This document shows positions 6,038 through 12,949 of a stretch of DNA of 12,980 nt, piece after piece; the first letter of the stretch is position 1; every line of letters begins with the position of its first letter. Origin of the DNA: an uncultured Brachyspira sp. (GTDB lineage: Bacteria > Cyanobacteriota > Vampirovibrionia > Gastranaerophilales > Gastranaerophilaceae); contig ONYB01000109.1 in the NCBI GenBank assembly GCA_900321895.1, forward strand, positions 1-12,980, given 5' to 3'. The position numbers and the translations under genes were made by a program. The notes beneath the pieces were generated by a model. It did not search any database. It was given only the letters and a program-made list of their open reading frames with translations, and was not told where the DNA came from.

Positions 6038-7282
6038 CTAGTGAGCTTTGGTCAGTTTTGACTCTTCAATCGTTTGGTTCAAAACTTTTTTCGCCATATT
6101 CAGTTGAACATCATTGTTATTTTTCATGTCGTTCAGGGTGAAATTAACCGTTATATCAGGCTGAATTCCCTTTTTATTAATATCAATACCGGCAGGGGTC
6201 AGATATTTTGCGACAGTTAAATTCAAACCTGTTTCGTTCGGGAGCGGAATAATTTTTTGAACCATGCCTTTTCCGAAGGTTTTTGTCCCGACAAGCTTTG
6301 CCTTATGGTAATCCTTCAGAGCACCTGAAAGAATTTCACTTGCAGAAGCTGATCCTCCGTCAACAAGAACCACAAGCGGTTTTGAAATTCCAAACTCGGT
6401 ATCTTGAGCCTGAATGTCGTATCTGTAACCGTTTCGTCCTACAATACTAACAATTTTGCCTTGCTGAATAAAAAGATTTGCAATAAACACTGCGTTTGGC
6501 AAAAGCCCGCCGGTATTTCCTCTCAAGTCGATAATCAACCCGTCGGTTTTCTTAGTTTTTTCTAATGCCTCCAAGAATTCATTCGGAGTAGTTGAGCCGA
6601 TAAAACTTGAAATCTGAATATATCCGAGGTTTTTATCTATCGAACTTTTCACCGATTTAATTTTTATTTCTTTTCGGACAACTTTTTTTACAAACTTGTC
6701 ATTATTTCTTTTTATAGTAAGGGTTACAAAGGTATTTTCAGGGCCTCTGACAAGATTTGCGACCTCTGACACCGATAAGCCGTTGGCGTCCTTGCCATCA
6801 ATGTCCAAAATTATATCACCTGCCTGCAAATTCGCAGCCTGAGCCGGAGTTCCGTCAATTACGTTTATTATATGAACTTTACCCGCAACAGTTGAAATAT
6901 TCACCCCAATTCCTGAAATTTTTGAACTGATTGATGTATTTTGATCGGAATATTCTTGTTTTGTCATATACCTTGAATACGGGTCATCAAGACTTGCGAG
7001 CATTGTATCGACAGCAACTTTTACATCCTCATCGGTCTTAATTTTGCCTCTGTAGTGCTCTTTCCAATGAGCCCACGACTGGTGATTGAGGGTCGAATCG
7101 TAGTAGTTATTCTTTACCTCACCCCAAACCTCATCAAAAAGTTTTTGAGAGGAAACATATTCTTTATTAACGAGTTCCTCGTTCGTTTCGTAAAGCGGAT
7201 TGTTGACCTTCATGACAAGCACATTCATGCCAATCAATGCCAATACAACCGATAAAAATATTACTAACTCTTTTCTTCTCAT
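6038..7282 (-). CDS. S41-family carboxyl-terminal processing protease (CtpA/Prc type)
   Basis: A membrane-anchored serine protease of the tail-specific group. With ATG 7282 as start it has 414 aa. Residues 6-24 form an N-terminal hydrophobic anchor, a short helical segment contains LASLDDPYSRYM, a PDZ domain spans about 121-194 (GIGVNIS, GTPAQAANLQAGDIILDIDG), and the protease core follows. The catalytic Ser/Lys pair is visible: Ser313 in GGSASASE and Lys338 in TFGKGMVQ, 25 residues apart as in Prc and CtpB, with the helper Gln342. The PDZ domain gates access to the active site and recognises C-termini of substrates. It should act outside the inner membrane. No SD site precedes the ATG. TTG 7300 or GTG 7297 would add five or six residues, and the GTG lies seven bases after a TATAAT, so the start is uncertain. 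Confidence 0.95.
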   Translation of the reverse strand: MRRKELVIFLSVVLALIGMNVLVMKVNNPLYETNEELVNKEYVSSQKLFDEVWGEVKNNYYDSTLNHQSWAHWKEHYRGKIKTDEDVKVAVDTMLASLDDPYSRYMTKQEYSDQNTSISSKISGIGVNISTVAGKVHIINVIDGTPAQAANLQAGDIILDIDGKDANGLSVSEVANLVRGPENTFVTLTIKRNNDKFVKKVVRKEIKIKSVKSSIDKNLGYIQISSFIGSTTPNEFLEALEKTKKTDGLIIDLRGNTGGLLPNAVFIANLFIQQGKIVSIVGRNGYRYDIQAQDTEFGISKPLVVLVDGGSASASEILSGALKDYHKAKLVGTKTFGKGMVQKIIPLPNETGLNLTVAKYLTPAGIDINKKGIQPDITVNFTLNDMKNNNDVQLNMAKKVLNQTIEESKLTKAH

Positions 7283-7304
7283 ACGAATATTTAACACCAA
7301 TAAA

Positions 7305-7310
7305 ATTATA
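7305..7310 (-). promoter_or_regulatory. Predicted -10 box of the S41 protease gene
   Basis: A perfect TATAAT (7310-7305 on the minus strand) lies seven bases before GTG 7297 and 22 before ATG 7282. No clear -35 is visible. It gives the protease its own promoter downstream of the gltX terminator. Confidence 0.45.
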
Positions 7311-7365
7311 TAATCAATATACTTTTTTAGTAGTTAAGGTATTTAGTGGAGAACTTTTTCAACGG

Positions 7366-7395
7366 AAAAAGACCGCCTAAATTGACGGTCTTTTT
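7366..7395. terminator. Intrinsic terminator behind gltX
   Basis: AAAAAGACCG (7366-7375) pairs with CGGTCTTTTT (7386-7395) around a 10-base loop. Read on the minus strand, the GC stem is followed by T5, 18 bases after the gltX stop codon. It separates gltX from the S41 protease gene. Confidence 0.8.
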
Positions 7396-7413
7396 AATTC
7401 TTTTGAAATCAGG

Positions 7414-8883
7414 CTACACTGCTTGTTTAATAACTTCGCTTACACGGTGGAAGGTTTTGTCTTTGCCGATAATTGCAAGGATTGCGGTCATATCAGCACC
7501 GCAAGTTCTACCTGTAACAGCAGCTCTGATAGCCCACATAGTAACTTTCGGCTTAATACCTTTCGCCTTGAATTCACCACGGAAAGCTTCAAGTTTTTCG
7601 TGAAGATTTTCTTCAGTCCATTCCCAATCTTTAGCTTGTTCCATGAAGGATTTCAAAACTTCTTGAGAAGTTTCTGTTTCAAGAACTTCTTTCGCTTTGT
7701 CTTCAATCACAACATCTTCGCCAAAGAAATACGGAACAGCGTCTGTAATATCTGAAAGCAAAGTCAACGGTTCATAAGTAACTTCAACCATTCTTGTGTA
7801 TTGAGCGTCAGTCAATTCGCTCAAATCATATTTTTTCAAATACGGTTTCAATCTTTCCTTCAATTCAGGAATAGAAAGCATTTTGATGTAATGGCTGTTC
7901 ATCCAGTTCAATTTGTCGTATTCAAAAATTGAGTTTGAAGAAGAGATTTCGTTAATTCTGAAATCCTGAGCAATTTCATCAACAGTTTTGATTTCTTTTC
8001 CGTCAGACGGAGCCCAACCAAGAAGAGCAACAAAGTTGATAAGAGCCTCAGTCAAGTATCCTTTTTCAACAAATTCAGAAACAGCTGTAGCACCGTGACG
8101 TTTTGAAAGTTTGCTTCTGTCCGGAGCTAAAATCATGCCAAGGTGTCCGAATTTCGGAACTTCTGCTCCCAAAGCTTCAAAAATCAAAATCTGTTTGAAT
8201 GTATTTGAAATATGATCTTCGCCACGGATTACGTGTGAAATCTTCATCAACATATCATCAATTACAACGGCGAAGTTGTAAGTTGGAGTTCCGTTAGACT
8301 TCATAATAACGAAATCGCCCAAAAGTGAAGTATCCATGTGCAATTTGCCTTTTACCATATCATCAAAAGTAAGCATTGAAGTTTCGTGGAAGGCTTTTTG
8401 AGCTTTTTCAATATTAAATCTGATTGCAGGTTTTTTACCTTCTGCACGAAGTTTCGCTTTTTCTTCATCCGTGAGGTTCAAGCATTTTTTTGTATAAACA
8501 TAAGGCTTTTTATTTTTAGCAGCTTCTTCTTTTTCAGCATCAAGTTCTTCTTGAGTGCAGAAACATTCGTAAGCAAACCCTTTGTCAAGAAGTTCTTGAA
8601 CGTATTTCGGGTAGATATCAAATCTTTCTGACTGAGTATAAGGGCCGTAAGGGCCGCCAACATCAGGGCCTTCATCCCAGTTAAGTCCCAATGCTTTCAA
8701 GCTGTCAAAAATGTTGTCAATATATTCTTGTTTAGTACGTTCAGCATCGGTATCTTCAATTCTCAAAACGAATGTACCTTTATTTTTTTTAGCAAATAAA
8801 TAATTAAATAAAGCAGTTCTTGCCGTCCCGATGTGGAGGTTTCCGCTTGGTGACGGAGCAATTCTGACTCTAACTTCTGACAT
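7414..8883 (-). CDS. gltX: Glutamate--tRNA ligase (GluRS)
   Basis: A class I aminoacyl-tRNA synthetase that charges tRNA-Glu in the cytosol. From ATG 8883 it has 489 aa, normal for bacterial GluRS. The HIGH signature is HIGT (17-20) after RIAPSPSGNL, the KMSKS signature is KLSKR within SKLSKRHG (257-264), and the catalytic-domain motifs RIEDTD and GEDHISNT are present. Cys107, Cys109 and Cys134 follow the C-x-C-x24-C spacing of zinc-binding GluRS. The C-terminal helical part is the anticodon-binding domain. The ATG at 8883 is chosen because GAAGGA lies seven bases upstream; an in-frame TTG at 8889 would put the start inside the spacer. Whether it is discriminating, or also charges tRNA-Gln as in organisms with GatCAB, cannot be told here. 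Confidence 0.97.
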   Translation of the reverse strand: MSEVRVRIAPSPSGNLHIGTARTALFNYLFAKKNKGTFVLRIEDTDAERTKQEYIDNIFDSLKALGLNWDEGPDVGGPYGPYTQSERFDIYPKYVQELLDKGFAYECFCTQEELDAEKEEAAKNKKPYVYTKKCLNLTDEEKAKLRAEGKKPAIRFNIEKAQKAFHETSMLTFDDMVKGKLHMDTSLLGDFVIMKSNGTPTYNFAVVIDDMLMKISHVIRGEDHISNTFKQILIFEALGAEVPKFGHLGMILAPDRSKLSKRHGATAVSEFVEKGYLTEALINFVALLGWAPSDGKEIKTVDEIAQDFRINEISSSNSIFEYDKLNWMNSHYIKMLSIPELKERLKPYLKKYDLSELTDAQYTRMVEVTYEPLTLLSDITDAVPYFFGEDVVIEDKAKEVLETETSQEVLKSFMEQAKDWEWTEENLHEKLEAFRGEFKAKGIKPKVTMWAIRAAVTGRTCGADMTAILAIIGKDKTFHRVSEVIKQAV

Positions 8884-8954
8884 TTTCAAATCCTTCTTTC
8901 TTATTTTTATTTTAATCTATAAAATTACAAAACAGCCATAATTTCGGCACTGTA

Positions 8955-8983
8955 AAGATACCATGAAGATGAAAGTTTTTCAA
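8955..8983 (-). promoter_or_regulatory. Candidate gltX promoter
   Basis: On the minus strand, TTGAAA (8983-8978), a 17-base spacer and TATCTT (8960-8955) lie about 70 bases before the gltX start. The -10 box is weak. The leader downstream shows no T-box features. Confidence 0.35.
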
Positions 8984-9037
8984 CACCAAATAAATCTGCG
9001 ACTTTATTATATTAAAATTTTAATGAAAAATAACAAT

Positions 9038-9065
9038 TTGACTTGAGTATTTTAAAGTTTAAAAT
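9038..9065 (+). promoter_or_regulatory. Predicted promoter of the secreted beta-rich protein (leaderless)
   Basis: TTGACT (9038-9043), a 16-base spacer and TAAAAT (9060-9065) are followed by six bases and the ATG at 9072. No SD site is present, so the mRNA is predicted to start at the initiation codon. Confidence 0.6.
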
Positions 9066-9071
9066 ATAGTT

Positions 9072-9962
9072 ATGAAGAGAGTTGTTGCTTTAGTTATAAT
9101 AAGTTTTTGCATTCTGACTAATTCTATAAGTTTTGCAGCAGAAAAAGTCACCAAAGGGGAAGACGGTCAACCGATATTGCCGAACGTATTTATTTGGCAA
9201 ATTCCTGACGATGACGACTCCTCTTCTCAAGAAACAACCACAAAAATTTCTAAAAAAGACAAGAAAGCATCAAAAACTGCTAAAGAAAATGCAGAAGCGA
9301 CTGAAACTTCTGACACGGATGAGGAAAGTGAGATTACGTTGCAAAAACCCGAGGACGTACAAGCTCCGGTCAAGGGTTATGCGGAATACGAGGACAATGC
9401 CGACACAATCTATATGGTGGACGACAACAACAACTTCGTTTTAAATTTGAGAATTCCGCAAAAATTTTCTTCTCAAACCCTTGTTTACAGCAAAAAAATC
9501 AAGCAGACACAGCAATTCGGACATTATACGGCAGAAGAATATTCGATTTCACCAAAATCCTTCACCGCAATGGAAAAGAAAGGCAACTTGTCTTACGGAA
9601 CTCAAATTGACAGCGGAATTGACACCTCGGAATTTGACCGCTCCACTACCTTTTTCACAAAATATGAAAAAAAATATTTTTCAATAAGTTCCGCCTACCA
9701 AAAAAACGATTTGACAACCCGTGGAATTATCACGGACAAATTCTACTTTGCACCTGAATTAAAACTCAACAAGTACATGTCGCTCTCGGAGGTTTTTGCA
9801 GCAGACGTCACAAGACGCCGGAACTCGGGTGAACTCGTTCTCTCCGTAAGCCCGCTCAAATCCGACAAGATGAAAATGGAATTCGGTGCTGGCACAACCT
9901 ACGACCAAACCAGTCAAAGCACTTGGTCACAGATCCGTTTTAACACAAAAATTAAATTGTAA
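9072..9962 (+). CDS. Secreted beta-strand-rich protein of unknown function, 296 aa
   Basis: A signal peptide (1-22, ending ISFA before AEKV) sends the protein out of the cytosol. Residues 46-97 are a low-complexity stretch rich in Asp, Glu, Ser, Thr and Lys, probably a disordered linker. From about 110 on, the sequence alternates polar and hydrophobic residues in short segments (NNFVLNLRIPQ, KYFSISSAYQ, KFYFAPELKL, GELVLSVSP, MKMEFGAGTTYD, WSQIRFNTKIKL), which suggests an amphipathic beta sheet or small barrel of the kind found in outer-membrane proteins. It ends in Leu and not in the aromatic residue typical of barrel proteins, so the outer-membrane location is only a guess. No homologous family is recognised. 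No terminator is evident behind it. Confidence 0.8.
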   Translation: MKRVVALVIISFCILTNSISFAAEKVTKGEDGQPILPNVFIWQIPDDDDSSSQETTTKISKKDKKASKTAKENAEATETSDTDEESEITLQKPEDVQAPVKGYAEYEDNADTIYMVDDNNNFVLNLRIPQKFSSQTLVYSKKIKQTQQFGHYTAEEYSISPKSFTAMEKKGNLSYGTQIDSGIDTSEFDRSTTFFTKYEKKYFSISSAYQKNDLTTRGIITDKFYFAPELKLNKYMSLSEVFAADVTRRRNSGELVLSVSPLKSDKMKMEFGAGTTYDQTSQSTWSQIRFNTKIKL

Positions 9963-9978
9963 ATTTATCAACACATAA

Positions 9979-10007
9979 TTGAACGCCGACTATATTTCAA
10001 CTATAAT
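9979..10007 (+). promoter_or_regulatory. Sigma-70-type promoter of the divIC/TPR operon
   Basis: TTGAAC (9979-9984), a 17-base spacer and a perfect TATAAT (10002-10007). The expected start is near 10014, giving a leader of about 25 bases with an SD site. This is the best promoter in the window. Confidence 0.75.
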
Positions 10008-10038
10008 TTAATCAGATATCACGATTAAGGAGATTGTT

Positions 10039-10515
10039 TTGGAAAACAATGACAATGGCGTAAATATTCCAAATGTACCGACACCCGCACCGCAAAAAGT
10101 GCAGAAGCCTCCGCTTGCCGTAAAATCTCACGAAAAGATTAAAAAGCACAAGCGTAAAATCGGCTTCTACTACTCGTTTTTGACCGTTGTCCTTTTGTTT
10201 TGCCTTATCCAAGTGGGGTTTGGGGCAATCTTGAATGTTTCCAAAATCATTGCTTACAACGCAAAAATCATCACAATGAAGAGAGTTCGTGACAACGCAG
10301 AGTTGAGAAACAAAGAACTTAAATCCGATATCAAATTCTTCTCAAAAACTGCCAGCCTTGAAGAAATTGCAAGAAATAACCTCAAAATGGCGGGCGAAGA
10401 TGAAGTTTTAATTATTATCAACAACAACACAAATAACACAGATACCGAACAGGCAAATACAAAACACAAGAACAAGGATAAAACGAAAAAAACTACAACA
10501 AACGGAGAGCAATAA
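10039..10515 (+). CDS. DivIC/FtsB-like septum formation initiator protein
   Basis: A bitopic membrane protein of 158 aa. A Pro- and Lys-rich cytoplasmic N-terminus (1-41) is followed by one membrane helix (about 42-66, FYYSFLTVVLLF), a coiled coil (70-101) and the family-typical end of the domain, EEIARNNLKMAGEDEV (108-123), which matches the E-x-x-AR-x-x-L-x-M-x-x-x-x-E pattern of DivIC/FtsB. These proteins pair with FtsL to control septal cell-wall synthesis; a candidate FtsL lies 4 kb upstream. The tail (128-158) is unusual, a polar Asn/Thr then Lys-rich extension. The start is TTG, fixed by TAAGGAG (10026-10032) six bases before it. Its stop codon overlaps the ATG of the following TPR gene by one base, so the two are translationally coupled. 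Confidence 0.85.
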   Translation: MENNDNGVNIPNVPTPAPQKVQKPPLAVKSHEKIKKHKRKIGFYYSFLTVVLLFCLIQVGFGAILNVSKIIAYNAKIITMKRVRDNAELRNKELKSDIKFFSKTASLEEIARNNLKMAGEDEVLIIINNNTNNTDTEQANTKHKNKDKTKKTTTNGEQ

Positions 10516-12098
10516 TGCAAGAAAATGACGAAATCGTGTCTTATATAAAAAGAGCTTTTGAATTAAAATCTCAAAATTGCTACAAGCAAGCTATTGAAAT
10601 GCTCTACAAAGCCCTTGAAATTGAGTCAGAAAACCTTGAAATATTGTTTCAAGTAGGGGAATTGTACTTTCTTCTGCACAACTACGAACGTGCAAAACAA
10701 TACCTGGAAAGGGTGTTAGAAAACGACGAAAACCACGTTCCGTCCTTAAAAGTTCTCTCAAAAATTCAAGAAAGAGAAAATCTTCTCTCTGAAGCAACAA
10801 TAAACGCAAAAAAAGTTTATGAAATTACAAAAGAAGAGGAAGATTTTTCAAGACTGGTGAACCTTTACGGCAAATCAGGGGAAATTGACGAAATCGAAAA
10901 AGTTTTGCAAAACGGTGAAATAAGTACAAATTGTCGTTATGAGTGTGCTAACGCACTTTACCAAAACAAAAAAATAGAAAAAGCCAAAGAAGTTTTGACA
11001 ACAATCGACGTAGAAAATTCTGAAAACCGTCAGGCAAAAATTCTTTTGGGCAAAATTTATTTTGACGAAAACAATCTTGAAAAATCCAAAGAAATTTTTG
11101 ACTCTTTTGACAAGAATGTTCAAGACCCTGAAATCTTGAATTACAAAGGGCTTTTCGCACTTGATGAAATGAATTTTGTAGAAGCAATAAAAGATTTTTC
11201 CAAAGCTGCAAACCTTGTAAAAACTAATGCGATTTACTACTACAACCTTGCAAACGCATACTTTTTCAACGGTTGGCAACAAGAGGCAGTTGACGCTTAC
11301 AAAAAAGCAATCGCCAATGCTCCGGAAAACCTCGACTTCAAGTATTCACTTGCTTACCTCTATTTTGAGATGAAAGAATTTGACAAGACAAAAAATATTG
11401 TTGAAAATATTCTTTCGCAAAACCCGAAACACTCGCAAGCACGAGTTCTTTTGGCTTTATTAAAATTGCAGAAAAAAGATTATCTCGGCAGCAAAGAAAT
11501 ACTTGAAGAAAATGTAAAAGAAGGCAACGAGGACAACTTCACGCTTATTTCGCTCGGAAAAGTTTACAAAGAACTCAATATGTACGAAAAAGCTGCCAAA
11601 ACAATTAAAGATGTCATTGACAAATCGCCTGAAAATCTAAGCTACTTGAGTGATTTGGCAGAGGTTTACGTCAAAGAAAAGCGATACGACAAAGCTCTAG
11701 AGCTTGCAAAAGAAGTTATAGAAAAGAACGAAAGATACATCTATGCCTACATCGTAGGTGCAAATGCAGCATATTTAAAAGGGGATATAGACTTAACAAA
11801 AGAATATGCACAAGAGGCACTTTCGCTCGACATAAACTGTGGGGATGGCTACTACTACCTTGCACTTGCCAGAGAAAAAGAAAATGATTTTGATGAAGCT
11901 ATTGAATGTATGAAGCGGGCAATCACTTCTGATGTCAACAATGCCAAGTATTATGCGGAAATGAGCAACATTTACAGGGCAAAAAACGACCTGAAAACAG
12001 CTTTTGAGTACATCAAAGAGGCAGAAAGCATTGAGCATTCAACCGAATACCAAATTATTTACAAAGAGCTTGCCACACTTTCCAGAAAGAGCAAATAA
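10515..12098 (+). CDS. Large TPR-repeat protein, cytoplasmic, 527 aa
   Basis: The protein is an almost continuous array of roughly 13-15 tetratricopeptide repeats from residue 1 to the end, for example YYYNLANAYFFNGWQQEAVD, KYSLAYLYFEMKEFDKTKNI and GYYYLALAREKENDFDEAIE. Several repeats in the middle (about 100-190) are degenerate. No enzymatic domain, signal peptide or membrane helix is present. It should act as a large superhelical scaffold. The ATG overlaps the stop of the DivIC-like gene (TAATG), with GGAGAG (10504-10509) inside the upstream gene, so the two proteins are made together. That coupling hints that it works with the division protein on the cytoplasmic side, but this is inference from position only. 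The Lys/Glu-rich composition matches neighbouring genes. Confidence 0.88.
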   Translation: MQENDEIVSYIKRAFELKSQNCYKQAIEMLYKALEIESENLEILFQVGELYFLLHNYERAKQYLERVLENDENHVPSLKVLSKIQERENLLSEATINAKKVYEITKEEEDFSRLVNLYGKSGEIDEIEKVLQNGEISTNCRYECANALYQNKKIEKAKEVLTTIDVENSENRQAKILLGKIYFDENNLEKSKEIFDSFDKNVQDPEILNYKGLFALDEMNFVEAIKDFSKAANLVKTNAIYYYNLANAYFFNGWQQEAVDAYKKAIANAPENLDFKYSLAYLYFEMKEFDKTKNIVENILSQNPKHSQARVLLALLKLQKKDYLGSKEILEENVKEGNEDNFTLISLGKVYKELNMYEKAAKTIKDVIDKSPENLSYLSDLAEVYVKEKRYDKALELAKEVIEKNERYIYAYIVGANAAYLKGDIDLTKEYAQEALSLDINCGDGYYYLALAREKENDFDEAIECMKRAITSDVNNAKYYAEMSNIYRAKNDLKTAFEYIKEAESIEHSTEYQIIYKELATLSRKSK

Positions 12099-12109
12099 AA
12101 TCAAAAAAA

Positions 12110-12155
12110 TTTGCCGTGAGAAAATATATAATTATAATATTTAATACACGGCAAA
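12110..12155. promoter_or_regulatory. Inverted repeat spanning the promoter of the HEALH protein gene
   Basis: TTTGCCGTG (12110-12118) and CACGGCAAA (12147-12155) are perfect 9-bp arms around 28 AT-rich bases. The left arm covers the -35 box and the right arm starts at about +2. It could be an operator, or a hairpin at the 3' end of the TPR operon. Read on the minus strand it is followed by T7, so terminator activity in that direction is also possible. Confidence 0.5.
12111..12138 (+). promoter_or_regulatory. Predicted promoter of the HEALH protein gene
   Basis: TTGCCG (12111-12116), a 16-base spacer and a perfect TATAAT (12133-12138). The expected start near 12145 leaves a leader of about 50 bases with SD sites before ATG 12198. 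Confidence 0.55.
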
Positions 12156-12197
12156 GCAGACTTGCAAAAGCCGAATGAAAAAGAGGAGATTAAGGAT

Positions 12198-12881
12198 ATG
12201 AGAGTGAAAAAGATATTATGTACGCTTATGGCTGCACAAATTTTAGCCACGGCTCCGGTTTTTGCAATCGGCAAAAAGACGGAAGAAGTAGTTGTTCCGA
12301 AAAACTTTCCGAAAAAATATGACGCAAAATATATTGAAAGAATTACCCCTGAATACAAAGTTGTCGGCAAAGATTTTATTTTTTACGTAGCATTGGATAT
12401 GTTGAGAGGAACGAACGGCGAGTTTTCAAGAAAGGCTATTTTAGGAAACAATTTATCCCAAAAGCCCGTCAAAATTGAGTTTAAAGACCTTAGCACAATC
12501 AGCCCCGAATATGCCTCCTTTGACGCATTGGGCTGGAAAAAAGGCAAAAACTTGTTTATTTTCATAAACCCACGCCACAAAGATGCACCTCCGGGGGCAC
12601 TTGCGGCACTGTTGTCGCACGAGGCACTTCACCAAGACGAGTACAACTCTCTTGCGGAAGAAACCTACGCTTGGACAATGGAAGCCTCAGTTTGGTGCGA
12701 AATTTTGGAGAACTACCCTGAAAGCGACGAAAACCTTCACCCGCTTGTTACTCGAGAAAACACTCTAAAAAAACTGTTTGAAAAGGGCAACTACTCAAAT
12801 AAATACATCAAAAAAACGGTGCATTCAAACCCTGGCTACAAGAATCTTCCTGCAACTTCCCCAGGGTTTGAGGATTTGTAG
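12198..12881 (+). CDS. Secreted small protein with HEALH motif, putative zinc metalloprotease
   Basis: From ATG 12198 the protein has 227 aa. Residues 1-23 are a signal peptide ending ATAPVFA before IGKK. The ATG is preceded by GAGGAG (nine bases away) and AAGGA; a TTG at 12162 would add a charged 12-residue extension in front of the signal peptide and is unlikely. HEALH at 141-145 fits the HExxH zinc-binding motif, set in a helix after GALAALLS. Glu154 and Glu155, nine or ten residues after the second His, could supply the third zinc ligand. Upstream, NLFIFINPRH looks like the edge strand usually found before such a helix. The overall size is small for a protease, and there is no propeptide that I can define. 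It may cut an envelope protein or peptide. I do not recognise a named family; a dead enzyme is also possible. Confidence 0.75.
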   Translation: MRVKKILCTLMAAQILATAPVFAIGKKTEEVVVPKNFPKKYDAKYIERITPEYKVVGKDFIFYVALDMLRGTNGEFSRKAILGNNLSQKPVKIEFKDLSTISPEYASFDALGWKKGKNLFIFINPRHKDAPPGALAALLSHEALHQDEYNSLAEETYAWTMEASVWCEILENYPESDENLHPLVTRENTLKKLFEKGNYSNKYIKKTVHSNPGYKNLPATSPGFEDL

Positions 12882-12891
12882 TTTTTGGGCA

Positions 12892-12933
12892 AAAAGGCAA
12901 GTCGTGTTCGGCAAATTACACAGAACACGACTT
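12892..12933 (-). terminator. Intrinsic terminator for a gene entering from the right
   Basis: AAGTCGTGTTC (12899-12909) and GAACACGACTT (12923-12933) are perfect 11-bp arms around 13 bases. On the minus strand the stem is followed by GCC and T5 (12896-12892). On the plus strand no T run follows, so it mainly serves a minus-strand transcript. Confidence 0.7.
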
Positions 12934-12949
12934 ACTAAACTGACAATAT

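Noticed and set aside
7346..8675. Several ORFs of 60-110 codons overlapping gltX on both strands
   Set aside because: gltX is unmistakable over the whole stretch; the others have skewed composition (Phe- or Lys-rich) and no start signals.
8884..9071. T-box or other riboswitch before gltX
   Set aside because: The leader of about 70 bases has no specifier-loop features or conserved T-box bulge and no antiterminator/terminator pair.
10591..11282. Minus-strand ORFs opposite the large TPR gene
   Set aside because: Phe/Cys/Val-rich translations typical of the antisense of Lys/Glu-rich coding sequence; the sense strand has clear TPR repeats.
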